A stretch of DNA of 64,000 nucleotides. Origin: Oscillospiraceae bacterium (GTDB lineage Bacteria > Bacillota > Clostridia > Oscillospirales > Oscillospiraceae). The DNA lies in NCBI GenBank assembly GCA_017619715.1, contig JAFZRS010000021.1, positions 1 to 64,000 on the forward strand. The letters run 5' to 3'. Position 1 is the first letter of the stretch. Every line of letters starts with the position of its first letter. The translations under genes and the position numbers were made by a program. Positions 51,746 through 60,389 of the stretch are shown here, in pieces. Below the pieces are notes generated by a model that saw only the letters and a list, made by a program, of their open reading frames with translations, made no database searches and was not told the DNA's origin.

Positions 51746-52861
51746 TTAGAGCTTGAAGAGCTCGCGCAGCTTGTCCTCATGCAGACCCGAACCGATCACG
51801 CACAGCCGCCCGGTGTAGTCCGCCGTGCCGTAGCGCACCTCCTGCTCCTCCGGCACGTAGTCGAAATGGAGCCAGCGTCCGTCCTCGGCGGGTACGATGC
51901 CCTTGGCGCGCAGGATCACGCCGCAGCGGCTGCCGTCCAGCTCATCGAGCATATCGTGGAGTTCTTCCTCGGTGTAGCGCCGCACCGTCTCCGCGCCCCA
52001 ACTGGTGAACACCTCGTCGGCGTGATGATGGTGACAGGAGCAGTTGGGGTCGTCGCACTCGCCGCCGTGGTGGTGATGCTCGTGTTCATCGTGATCGTGA
52101 TGATGGTGGTGGCAGGAGCAGTCGGGATCGTCGCACTCGCCGTCGTGATGATGGTGATGCTCATGTTCTTCATGGTCGTGGTCGTGATGATGGTGGTGAT
52201 GATGCTCCTCCTCGTCCGCCTCGTGTTCATCGCGCATTTTGGAGAGCATCTCGTCTGCCAGCGAGACCTTTTCCACGGCGGAGAGGATCACCTTGCCGTC
52301 CAGCTCGTCCCAAGGGGTGGTGAGAATGGCGGCGGTGGGATTTTTCTCCCGGAGCAGCGCCACGGCTGCCTCCAGCTTCTCCTGGGTGAGCTTCTGGGTG
52401 CGGGAGAGAATGATCGTGCCGGCGGACTCGATCTGGTTATTGTAGAACTCGCCAAAGTTCTTCATGTAGATTTTCACCTTACCGGCGTCCGCCACGGTGA
52501 CAAAGCTGTTCAAACGCATATCCGGTACGTCCCGGACGGTATTTTCCACCGCCACAATCACGTCGCTGAGCTTACCAACGCCGGACGGCTCTATGAGAAT
52601 GCGATCGGGCTGAAAGCGATCCTTCACGTCCTTGAGCGCTGTGGCAAAATCGCCCACCAGCGAACAGCAGATACAGCCCGAGGACATCTCGCTGATCTCC
52701 ACACCGGATTCTTTCAGAAATCCGCCGTCGATACTGATCTCGCCGAATTCGTTTTCGATCAGCACCAGCTTCTCGCCCTGATACGCCTCCGCCAGCAGTT
52801 TTTTAATGAGCGTGGTTTTGCCCGCCCCTAAAAAGCCGGAAACGATGTCAATTTTCGTCAT
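51746..52861 (-). CDS. histidine-rich COG0523 metallochaperone GTPase
   Basis: A 371-residue CobW-family protein. GFLGAGKTT is Walker A, and SSGCICCS carries the CxCC metal motif. Residues about 218-292 form a very His-rich region containing two copies of GECDDPxCSCHHHH, set among further His/Asp/Glu runs. A C-terminal CobW_C domain follows. Such His tracts mark zinc or nickel chaperones of the COG0523 class. Upstream sequence shows no clear Zur box, so the regulator cannot be named. Confidence 0.92.
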   Translation of the reverse strand: MTKIDIVSGFLGAGKTTLIKKLLAEAYQGEKLVLIENEFGEISIDGGFLKESGVEISEMSSGCICCSLVGDFATALKDVKDRFQPDRILIEPSGVGKLSDVIVAVENTVRDVPDMRLNSFVTVADAGKVKIYMKNFGEFYNNQIESAGTIILSRTQKLTQEKLEAAVALLREKNPTAAILTTPWDELDGKVILSAVEKVSLADEMLSKMRDEHEADEEEHHHHHHHDHDHEEHEHHHHHDGECDDPDCSCHHHHHDHDEHEHHHHGGECDDPNCSCHHHHADEVFTSWGAETVRRYTEEELHDMLDELDGSRCGVILRAKGIVPAEDGRWLHFDYVPEEQEVRYGTADYTGRLCVIGSGLHEDKLRELFKL

Positions 52862-52915
52862 ATATTACTACCTCTTCTCCAACCGCCGCACAGCGGTGCA
52901 AATGATTTCGCTTTT

Positions 52916-52943
52916 ATCATAGCCGTTTTTTCAAAAAATGCAA
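52916..52943 (-). promoter_or_regulatory. promoter of the COG0523 operon
   Basis: Minus-strand TTGCAT-N16-TATGAT, 54 bases before the start codon. Confidence 0.5.
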
Positions 52944-53003
52944 GGGAGGCAGGCACGAAATTCGTTATAATTCACACTTTGGTAAAAACTGTATGTTTTC
53001 CGC

Positions 53004-53032
53004 TTGCATTCGGAAGGAAAGTAGTGTATCCT
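53004..53032 (+). promoter_or_regulatory. promoter of the AGCS symporter gene
   Basis: TTGCAT-N17-TATCCT, 35 bases before the start. A TATAAT at 52966-52971 has no matching -35. Confidence 0.5.
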
Positions 53033-53067
53033 ATGGGAAATACTTTTATAAAGGGAAGTGTTTTTTC

Positions 53068-54480
53068 ATGGATTCCTTTGTTCAGTGGATCGCCGATGCC
53101 AACAGCTGGCTAAATGATCTGGTGTGGGGTGTACCCTCCATGGTGCTGATTCTGGGCACCGGACTGCTGCTGACCATTGCTACGCGGTTCACCCAGTTCA
53201 CGCATTTCGGTCATGCTATGAAATGCACCTTCGGCAAGATGGGGCAGAAGCGCACCGCCGATAAGGGCGCAGTCACGCCTTTCCAGGCGGTCTGCACCGC
53301 GCTGGCAGCCACCGTGGGTACCGGCAACATTGCCGGCGTGGCAGGCGCTATCGCATTGGGCGGACCCGGCGCTGTATTCTGGATGTGGGTTGCCGCTCTG
53401 GTGGGTATGGTTACCAAGTACGCCGAGGTAGTGCTGTCCATCAAGTATCGCCAGCGCAATGAGAAAGGCGACTGGGTGGGCGGCCCCATGTACTACATTA
53501 AGAACGGTCTCGGCAAGAACTGGAAATGGCTTGCCGGCGTGTTTGCCGTGTTGGCGGTGCTGGCGTCCTTCGGTATCGGCAACATGACCCAGATCAACTC
53601 CATCGCCGGTTCCGTTACCGGCGCGGTACAGGTGTTTAATCCGGGCGTGAAGACTACCACGGTATGCCTCATTACCGGTATCGTGGTGATGGCGGTGGTG
53701 GCGCTGGTCTCCATCGGCGGCCTCAAGCGCATCGGCGCCGTGACGGAAATGCTGGTGCCGGTTATGTCCGCGCTCTATATCATCGCCTGCCTGGTGGTGA
53801 TCGGCTTTAACTTCGGCAATCTGGGCAACGTGTTCTCCATGATCTTCCGGGGCGCTTTCCGGCCCTCGGCTATATTGGGCGGCGGTCTGGGTATTACCAT
53901 TGTCACCGCTATGAAGCGCGGCGTGTCCCGCGGTATCTTCTCCAACGAGGCAGGCCTCGGCTCGGCGCCTATTGCCCATGCCGCCGCTGATACCGATTCC
54001 CCCGTGCGGCAGGGAATGCTGGGTATTTTCGAGGTATTTGCCGACACGTTGGTGATCTGCACGCTGACCGCGCTGACCATTCTCTCCTCCGGCACCGCCA
54101 TTACCTATGGGGAAAAGGCGGGCGCGAACCTGACCACGGCGGCATTTTCCACTGTGTTTTCCGGGTCGGTGGCAAGCGTGGTCGTCGCTGTGGCGCTGAG
54201 CCTGTTTGCCCTGACCACGATCTTGAGCTGGAACCTCTACGGAAGCCGCTGCTGCGAATACCTGTTCGGTTCTACAAAGGCGGCGCTGGTCTATAAGCTG
54301 GTGTTCCTGCCCATGATCCTGGTGGGAGCCACCATGGATCTCCAACTGGCGTGGGACATTTCCGATACCCTCAACGGTTTGATGGCGATCCCCAACCTGA
54401 TTGGCGTGCTGCTCCTCAGCCCTGTGGTGGTCAAGCTGACCCGGGAGTATTTCGACCAGCGCCGCAAGCCCCGGGTATAA
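53068..54480 (+). CDS. alanine/glycine:cation symporter (AGCS family)
   Basis: A 470-residue membrane transporter with about ten helices. AATVGTGNIAGVAGAIALGGPG, FSNEAGLGSAPIAHAAAD and MKRGVSRG are family signatures. It co-transports alanine or glycine with Na+ (family knowledge). The ATG at 53068 follows AAGGGAAG; upstream in-frame residues are not supported. Monocistronic by position. Confidence 0.94.
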   Translation: MDSFVQWIADANSWLNDLVWGVPSMVLILGTGLLLTIATRFTQFTHFGHAMKCTFGKMGQKRTADKGAVTPFQAVCTALAATVGTGNIAGVAGAIALGGPGAVFWMWVAALVGMVTKYAEVVLSIKYRQRNEKGDWVGGPMYYIKNGLGKNWKWLAGVFAVLAVLASFGIGNMTQINSIAGSVTGAVQVFNPGVKTTTVCLITGIVVMAVVALVSIGGLKRIGAVTEMLVPVMSALYIIACLVVIGFNFGNLGNVFSMIFRGAFRPSAILGGGLGITIVTAMKRGVSRGIFSNEAGLGSAPIAHAAADTDSPVRQGMLGIFEVFADTLVICTLTALTILSSGTAITYGEKAGANLTTAAFSTVFSGSVASVVVAVALSLFALTTILSWNLYGSRCCEYLFGSTKAALVYKLVFLPMILVGATMDLQLAWDISDTLNGLMAIPNLIGVLLLSPVVVKLTREYFDQRRKPRV

Positions 54481-54491
54481 GCATATTTTAG

Positions 54492-54520
54492 TTGCCAAAG
54501 AGGGCAACCTGTAGTACAAT
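54492..54520 (+). promoter_or_regulatory. promoter of the SRP RNA gene
   Basis: TTGCCA-N17-TACAAT. Transcription is predicted to begin about 54527. Confidence 0.75.
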
Positions 54521-54526
54521 AGTTGC

Positions 54527-54672
54527 ATGAAAACCCTCCGCGGCTTGCTGCGGAGCCGGTCTCGCGCAATGGATACCCACGAATCATGTCAGGCGGGGAA
54601 CCGAGCAGCATTAAGAGGGATCGTCCATGTGCCGCGAGGGTGCCGGCTCCGCAGTGAGCCGCGGAGATATTT
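54527..54672 (+). ncRNA. ffs: signal recognition particle RNA
   Basis: The conserved helix 8 motif is present: ATGTCAGGC, a GGGGAACC tip region and AGCAGCATTAAG around 54586-54614. It is enclosed by a long stem pairing 54536-54560 with about 54642-54666. Position just upstream of dnaX is the usual Firmicute location. The total of about 145 bases exceeds the 4.5S form, but Alu-domain helices of the long Bacillus form are not obvious. Ends are approximate. Confidence 0.85.
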
Positions 54673-54718
54673 TGGCGCACACGGGGCGTTTTACACGTTT
54701 TTTTGAGGAGGTGGCGGT

Positions 54719-56326
54719 GTGTATCAGGCGCTGTATCGCAAATGGCGTCCCAAAACCTTTGAAGAGGTGGTGGGTCAACCTCATATCACCGATACGCTGC
54801 GGCGACAGGTAGCCGAGGGCCGCATTGCCCATGCGTATTTGTTCACCGGCACACGCGGCACCGGTAAAACCACCTGCGCCCGTATTCTTGCCAAGGCGGT
54901 GAACTGTCTTGAGCCGAGGGACGGCGATCCCTGCTGTCAGTGCCCGGCGTGCCGCGCCATCGACGAGGGGCGGGTACTGGACGTGACGGAGCTGGACGCC
55001 GCCAGCAACAACGGTGTGGATCAGGTACGTGCTCTGCGGGAGGAGGCGGCGTATACGCCGTCGGTTCTTCGCAAGCGGGTGTATATCATCGATGAGGTGC
55101 ATATGCTGTCCACCGCGGCATTCAACGCACTGCTGAAAATTCTGGAAGAGCCGCCGGAGCATCTTCTGTTTATTCTGGCGACCACAGAGCTGCATAAAGT
55201 GCCGGCAACCATTCTCTCCCGGTGTCAGAGGTTTTCTTTCAAGCGGATTCTGCCCGAGGACATGGAGCGGCATCTTCGTACGGTAGCGCAAGCAGAGGGA
55301 ATCGAGCTGACCGCAGACGGGGCGGAGATCCTCTCCCGCATGGCAGGCGGCGCGCTGCGCGACGCGCTGAGCCTGCTGGATCAGTGCCGGGTAATTGAGG
55401 GCACGCTGGACGCGGAGGCTATACTGCAGGTGCTTGGTCTGGCGGGCAGCATACAGACCGCCGAGCTGATGGAACGGATCCTTGTCCGGGATACCGCCGC
55501 CGTGCTGGCGCAGTTTGATGGGCTGTACCGCAGCGGCAAGGACGTGGCAGCCCTGCTGGGTGAGTTGAGCGATCTGGCGAGGGACCTCACCATTCTCAAA
55601 GCCGCCCCGGAGGGCGGCGCGGCGCTGCTGACCGGTCTATATGACCGCAAGAAGCTGCAGACGCTGGGGCAGGATCAATCCATGCGCCGCTTCCTGTATA
55701 TCACAGATACTTTGCAGTCAGGTCGCGCCGCACTGTCTGACAGTGTACAGCCCCGTATAGACGCGGAATTGACACTTTTGAGGCTTTGCGATGAGAGTCT
55801 CAGCGGCGATCTGACGGCGCTGGAAGCGCGAATTGCCCGGCTGGAGACGGAGAGGTGTGTTGCCGCACCGCCGCCACAGCCACAGGAACGAAAGATAAGC
55901 CGCGCCAAAGAGGACGAGCCTGCAGAGGAATCGCCCGTGCCGCAGGAAGCGGCGCCGTCCGCCCCTTCGCCTGCGCCGAAGCAGATGGGCGGTGAAACGG
56001 ACGGCGGCAACCTGTGGGAGCACTTGTTAGATCAGTACAAGGCGCGATTGGCGGTTAACCACCGGGTATTTTTGAACATGGCAAAGGGTGTTTTGCAGGC
56101 GGACACGCTGCGTGTATACTGCAACAACGACTTTGTGCAAACGTCACTGGACAACAACGATGTGCTGTCTGTGCTGCGTGAGGTCACCTCCGCCGCAGCG
56201 GGACGGGACGTGCGAGTAGAGCTGATTGCGGGAAAGCCGCCGGAGGGCGCTGCTTCTCCCGCTTCGGATCATCTGGACGAGTTGGTGCGCAGCGGCAGTC
56301 AACTGCAACAGTTTCGAATCAAGTAA
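54719..56326 (+). CDS. dnaX: DNA polymerase III subunit gamma/tau
   Basis: Clamp-loader ATPase of the replisome. Walker A is GTRGTGKTT, a four-Cys zinc knuckle begins at CLEPRDGDPCCQCPAC, and the sensor region is typical. A Pro/Glu-rich linker from about residue 380 is followed by a tau-like C-terminal domain. 535 residues. Start is GTG, with GAGGAGG upstream. It follows SRP RNA and precedes ybaB, as in many Firmicutes. Confidence 0.95.
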   Translation: MYQALYRKWRPKTFEEVVGQPHITDTLRRQVAEGRIAHAYLFTGTRGTGKTTCARILAKAVNCLEPRDGDPCCQCPACRAIDEGRVLDVTELDAASNNGVDQVRALREEAAYTPSVLRKRVYIIDEVHMLSTAAFNALLKILEEPPEHLLFILATTELHKVPATILSRCQRFSFKRILPEDMERHLRTVAQAEGIELTADGAEILSRMAGGALRDALSLLDQCRVIEGTLDAEAILQVLGLAGSIQTAELMERILVRDTAAVLAQFDGLYRSGKDVAALLGELSDLARDLTILKAAPEGGAALLTGLYDRKKLQTLGQDQSMRRFLYITDTLQSGRAALSDSVQPRIDAELTLLRLCDESLSGDLTALEARIARLETERCVAAPPPQPQERKISRAKEDEPAEESPVPQEAAPSAPSPAPKQMGGETDGGNLWEHLLDQYKARLAVNHRVFLNMAKGVLQADTLRVYCNNDFVQTSLDNNDVLSVLREVTSAAAGRDVRVELIAGKPPEGAASPASDHLDELVRSGSQLQQFRIK

Positions 56327-56338
56327 GGAGTGGAGATC

Positions 56339-56698
56339 ATGGCAAAGGGATACAGCGCAAGAGGCGGCTTCTCCGGCGGCGCCGGCATGATGCGCCAACA
56401 GCAGCAAATGCAGCAAAAGCTCCTGCAAATGCAGCAGGAGATGACACGGGCACAGGAGGAAGTGGAGAGCCGCAGTTTCACGTCATCGGTAGGCGGCGGC
56501 GCGGTGCAGGCGACCGTAAGCGGGAAGAAGGAGCTCACCGGTTTGGTGATCCGTCCGGAGGCGGTGGATACCGAGGATCTGGAGATGCTGCAGGACATGG
56601 TCATTTCCGCGGTGAACGAAGCGCTGCGGCAGGCAGACGAGGCGATGAACAGCTCTATGAGCGCCCTCACAGGCGGACTCAATATCCCGGGCTTTTGA
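56339..56698 (+). CDS. YbaB/EbfC nucleoid-associated protein
   Basis: A 119-residue dimeric DNA-binding protein. The N-terminal Gln/Met-rich helix (MQQKLLQMQQEMTRAQ) and the strand VQATVSGKKELTGLVI are typical. AAGGAG lies 8 bases before the ATG and 12 bases after dnaX, so the two are cotranscribed. The usual third gene of this set, recR, does not follow here. Confidence 0.94.
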   Translation: MAKGYSARGGFSGGAGMMRQQQQMQQKLLQMQQEMTRAQEEVESRSFTSSVGGGAVQATVSGKKELTGLVIRPEAVDTEDLEMLQDMVISAVNEALRQADEAMNSSMSALTGGLNIPGF

Positions 56699-56727
56699 TC
56701 GCACGGACAGATTGCGTGTAAGAGAAG

Positions 56728-56765
56728 AACCGCGCCGCTCCTGAAAGGAAGCGGCGCGGTTTTCA
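56728..56765 (+). terminator. terminator of dnaX-ybaB
   Basis: Perfect 12-bp stem AACCGCGCCGCT/AGCGGCGCGGTT with a TTTT tail. Confidence 0.85.
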
Positions 56766-56790
56766 TAGACAGCAAATTTCCCGTCCGGTC

Positions 56791-56819
56791 TTGTCACGGC
56801 GTTTTTTTCGTGGTAAAGT
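56791..56819 (+). promoter_or_regulatory. promoter of guaB
   Basis: TTGTCA-N17-TAAAGT, 45 bases before guaB. Confidence 0.6.
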
Positions 56820-56864
56820 ATAGGTCAAAATAACGACCGTGTTCTACATGAAAAGGAGGGCGTC

Positions 56865-58379
56865 ATGGCAACCTATATCAACGAGCAGTCCCATACGTTC
56901 AACGAATATCTGCTGATCCCGGGCTATTCCTCCGCCGACTGTACACCGGCAAACGTGTCGCTCAAAACACCCCTGACGAAGTTCAACAAACGTGCCGGAG
57001 CGCGTCCGGACATCGAGATGTCCATTCCCATGGTATCCGCCATCATGCAGGCGGTTTCCGGCGACCGCCTTGCCGTTGCGCTGGCGCGTTGCGGCGGCGT
57101 GTCCTTCATCTACGGCTCCCAGTCCGTGGAGGAGGAGGCGGCGATGGTGGCGCGGGTCAAGAGCTATAAATCAGGCTTTGTCCCGAGTGACTCTAACGTC
57201 TCCCCGGATCAGACGCTGGCGGATATTTTAGCGCTCAAGGAGCGCACGGGTCATTCCACTGTGGCGGTGACCGACGACGGTACGGTCAACGGCAAACTGG
57301 TGGGCATCGTGACCAGCCGGGATTATCGCGTCAGCCGCATGGCGCCGGATACCCGGGTGCGCACATTCATGACGCCGCTGGAAAACGTGATCTGCGGGGA
57401 AGACGGCATTACTCTCAGCGAGGCAAACGACATCATCTGGGAGAAAAAGCTCAATGCGCTGCCCATCGTCAACAAGGACGGTCGGCTGATGTCCTTCGTG
57501 TTCCGCAAGGACTATGATGCCCACAAGGCAAATCCCGATGAATTGCTGGATAGCGACAAACGCTATGTGGTCGGTGCGGGGATCAATACCCGGGATTATG
57601 AACAGCGTGTTCCGGCGTTGCTGGAAGCCGGAGCGGACGTACTGTGCATTGACTCCTCCGAGGGCTTTTCCGAATGGCAGAAGCGGACGATCGCATGGAT
57701 CCGGGAGCGGTACGGCGAGCGCGTGAAGGTGGGCGCCGGCAACGTGGTGGATCGGGACGGTTTCTTGTTTTTAGCCGAATGCGGCGCAGATTTCATCAAG
57801 GTGGGCATCGGCGGCGGCTCGATCTGCATTACCCGTGAGACCAAGGGTATCGGACGCGGACAGGCGACGGCGCTCATTGAGGTGTGCAAGGCGCGGGACG
57901 AGTACTATGAAAAGACCGGCATCTACATTCCCGTCTGCTCCGACGGCGGGATCGTTTACGATCACCACATTACGTTGGCGCTGGCGATGGGTGCGGATTT
58001 CGTTATGCTGGGTCGGTATTTTGCCCGTTTTGATGAAAGTCCCACCGAAAAACTGCTGGTGGGCGGTACGTTTGTGAAGGAGTATTGGGGCGAGGGTTCC
58101 AACCGCGCCAGGAACTGGCAGCGCTACGATCTGGGCGGCGCGGGACGGCTGACCTTTGAAGAAGGCGTGGATTCCTACGTTCCCTACGCAGGTCCTCTGG
58201 CGGAGAACGTGGCAAAGACCACGCTGAAGATCAAGTCTACCATGTGTAACTGCGGCGCACTGACGATCCCGGAATTGCAGGAGAAGGCGAAAATCACACT
58301 GGTGTCCGCCACCAGCATTGTAGAGGGCGGCGCCCACGATGTGATCCGCCGGGAAAAATCCGGCGGCAGCAGTCGGTGA
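56865..58379 (+). CDS. guaB: IMP dehydrogenase
   Basis: Oxidises IMP to XMP with NAD+, the committed step to guanine nucleotides. A TIM barrel is split by two CBS domains (about residues 95-220). The catalytic cysteine is Cys321 in [10 protein letters not shown], followed by the flap region. 504 residues. The N-terminus ([10 protein letters not shown]) is of the divergent Clostridial subtype and differs from the Bacillus GuaB opening. AAAAGGAGG precedes the ATG. Monocistronic, with its own promoter. Confidence 0.94.
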   Translation: MATYINEQSHTFNEYLLIPGYSSADCTPANVSLKTPLTKFNKRAGARPDIEMSIPMVSAIMQAVSGDRLAVALARCGGVSFIYGSQSVEEEAAMVARVKSYKSGFVPSDSNVSPDQTLADILALKERTGHSTVAVTDDGTVNGKLVGIVTSRDYRVSRMAPDTRVRTFMTPLENVICGEDGITLSEANDIIWEKKLNALPIVNKDGRLMSFVFRKDYDAHKANPDELLDSDKRYVVGAGINTRDYEQRVPALLEAGADVLCIDSSEGFSEWQKRTIAWIRERYGERVKVGAGNVVDRDGFLFLAECGADFIKVGIGGGSICITRETKGIGRGQATALIEVCKARDEYYEKTGIYIPVCSDGGIVYDHHITLALAMGADFVMLGRYFARFDESPTEKLLVGGTFVKEYWGEGSNRARNWQRYDLGGAGRLTFEEGVDSYVPYAGPLAENVAKTTLKIKSTMCNCGALTIPELQEKAKITLVSATSIVEGGAHDVIRREKSGGSSR

Positions 58380-58581
58380 GTTTTGTGTTTCGAAGAGGGC
58401 GCAACGGAGAGGAAGCCAAGAGCTTTCTCTCCGTTTGCATATCAATGCAAGTAAATCAAGCCTTCGTTTGACAGCGCATATATGGCAGAAAATTCTGCCG
58501 TGCGGTATGGAAAAGCGCATACGCCTGTGGTATGATAATAAAAAGAAGAAACGGACAGAAAACACAGGGAGGCGCACCGCC

Positions 58582-59802
58582 ATGAGAGCGTATGAAAGAT
58601 TGATCCGCTATATCGCCTATGATACCGTCAGCGATGAAAACAGCACGCAAACGCCGTCTACAGCGTGCCAATGGGATCTTGCGCTGGCGCTGAAGGCGGA
58701 GATGCGGGAGATGGGCATGCAGGACGTGGGTGTGGACGATCACGCCTATGTGTACGGCCGTATCCCGGCCACACCCGGGTACGAAAACTGCACGAAGATC
58801 GGCTTTATTGCCCATCTGGATACGGTGAGCACCGGCAAGCGCGGCGCATCGCCCTACCGGATCGTTCCCGCTTATGACGGCGGCTCCGTGCCGCTGGGCG
58901 ACAGCGGCCTTTCACTGCAGCCGGAGATGTTTCCCCATTTGCATACGCTCGTGGGGCAGACGCTGATTGTCACCGATGGCACCATGGTTCTGGGCGCGGA
59001 CGACAAAGCGGGCATCGCAGAGATTCTGACCCTTTGCGAAAAGCTGCTGCAAAGCGACAAGCCCCACGGCAGTATCAGCGTGTGTTTCCCGCCGGACGAG
59101 GAAATCGGCCACGGCGCGGCGCTGATGGATCTGGAACGGTTTGACGCATCGCTCGCCTATACGCTGGACGGCTCGGCGGCGGGAGAGATTGAATACGAGA
59201 CGTTCAATGCCGCGCTCGCCAAGTGGGAGATCGAGGGCGTAGCCGTACACCCCGGCACCGCCAAGGACGTGATGGTCAACGCGGCGGCGGTGGCGGCGGA
59301 GATCGACCGTATGCTGCCGGAGGAGGAGCGTCCCCGCTATACGCAGGGTCACGAGGGCTTCTATCACCTCACGGATATAGGAGGCGACGTATCCCGCGCC
59401 TTTGCCCAATATATTATCCGCGACCACGACAGTGAGCGGTTTGCCCGGCGCAAGGAAACCATGCGCGCCATTGAGGGCAGGATCAACGAGAAATACGGCG
59501 CGGGAACCGCCAAGCTGACGCTTGCTGATCAGTACCGCAACATGGCGGAGGTGATTGCCGATCACCCCGAGACCATGGAGGCGGCGCGCGCCGCGATCAA
59601 GGCGGCGGGACTGACGCCGCACAGTGAGCCGGTGCGCGGCGGAACGGACGGCGCACAGCTTTCCTTCCGCGGTCTGCCCTGTCCCAATTTAGGAACCGGC
59701 GGTTATGCTTATCACGGTCCGTATGAACACGTCACCGTGGAGGGGATGGACAAGGCGGTGGAGATCCTGGAGGGGATCGTGGACTGGTTTGCCCGGCGGT
59801 AG
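58582..59802 (+). CDS. pepT: peptidase T (tripeptide aminopeptidase)
   Basis: Removes the N-terminal residue of tripeptides in the cytosol. M20B zinc-peptidase motifs: FIAHLDTVST, GADDKAGIAEIL, PDEEIGHGA and a C-terminal GGYAYHGPYEH. A lid domain lies between. 406 residues. The ATG at 58582 follows GGGAGG by 9 bases; earlier in-frame ATGs have no ribosome-binding site. It may use peptides brought in by the importer at 31-36 kb. Confidence 0.95.
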   Translation: MRAYERLIRYIAYDTVSDENSTQTPSTACQWDLALALKAEMREMGMQDVGVDDHAYVYGRIPATPGYENCTKIGFIAHLDTVSTGKRGASPYRIVPAYDGGSVPLGDSGLSLQPEMFPHLHTLVGQTLIVTDGTMVLGADDKAGIAEILTLCEKLLQSDKPHGSISVCFPPDEEIGHGAALMDLERFDASLAYTLDGSAAGEIEYETFNAALAKWEIEGVAVHPGTAKDVMVNAAAVAAEIDRMLPEEERPRYTQGHEGFYHLTDIGGDVSRAFAQYIIRDHDSERFARRKETMRAIEGRINEKYGAGTAKLTLADQYRNMAEVIADHPETMEAARAAIKAAGLTPHSEPVRGGTDGAQLSFRGLPCPNLGTGGYAYHGPYEHVTVEGMDKAVEILEGIVDWFARR

Positions 59803-59847
59803 AGATATTTTTATCGTATGGCAGATGCGTCAGTCGGTAAATTTTCT

Positions 59848-59875
59848 TTGCATTTTCGTCGATTTGTGGTATAGT
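59848..59875 (+). promoter_or_regulatory. promoter of the O-acylation cluster
   Basis: TTGCAT-N16-TATAGT, 58 bases before the first gene. Confidence 0.5.
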
Positions 59876-59933
59876 GACCATATAATATAGTGGAAGTGTA
59901 TTTTTACTCTACGATAAAAGGGTGAGAGGAAAG

Positions 59934-60389
59934 ATGAGACGTATCATTGCTGCGTTGTTGGTTGCCTGCCTTGCGCTGGTGAGCGTGGCATGCGGCGGCG
60001 AACAGCGGGACGTGGATATTGCGGCGCTTGCAGGGGAGCTGTGCCGGGAGGTAGCTTTTGAGTCGGAGCTGACGGAGTTGGCAGAGGGACAGCTTGAAAA
60101 CTATTTTACCGTACCGGCAGGTACGCAGAGCGCCGCCTATATGAGTAACGGCACAACGGCGGAGGAAGTCATTGCCGCCAAATGCGCCTCGGAGAGCGAT
60201 GCCCGTGCGCTGAAGGAAAGCATAGAACGATTCCTGGACGATCAACGCACGGAGATGGAGCGATATCTTCCCGAGGAGGCGGCGCGTTTAGAGCATGCGA
60301 TTCTGGCGCAAAAAGGTGTATATGTGGTGCTGTGTGTCACGGCGGATACGTCTGCGGCGGAGAGCATCATTAAGGAGCGTCTGGGATGA
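59934..60389 (+). CDS. DUF4358 lipoprotein
   Basis: A 151-residue precursor. The signal ends in the lipobox SVACGG (Cys near residue 20). The mature DUF4358 part has a central Gly/Ala-rich stretch and the VYVVLCVTADTSAAESIIKE end. By context the family often sits beside MBOAT and DHHW genes, as here. Start is ATG 59934, just after AGAGGA; GTG at 59922 is an alternative. Overlaps the next gene by 4 bases. Confidence 0.85.
   Translation: MRRIIAALLVACLALVSVACGGEQRDVDIAALAGELCREVAFESELTELAEGQLENYFTVPAGTQSAAYMSNGTTAEEVIAAKCASESDARALKESIERFLDDQRTEMERYLPEEAARLEHAILAQKGVYVVLCVTADTSAAESIIKERLG

Noticed and set aside
52862-52960. Zur box before the COG0523 operon
   Set aside because: AT-rich bases near 52900 only partly resemble a Zur palindrome; the symmetry is too poor to claim.
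52962-53067. Glycine riboswitch before the AGCS symporter
   Set aside because: No tandem aptamer-like conserved blocks, and the leader is too short.
53110-54528. 472-codon minus-strand frame
   Set aside because: Shadow of the AGCS symporter, His/Gln-rich, with no start signal.
56699-56864. recR after ybaB
   Set aside because: The usual gene is absent; the interval holds only a terminator and the guaB promoter. Too common a rearrangement to call a finding.
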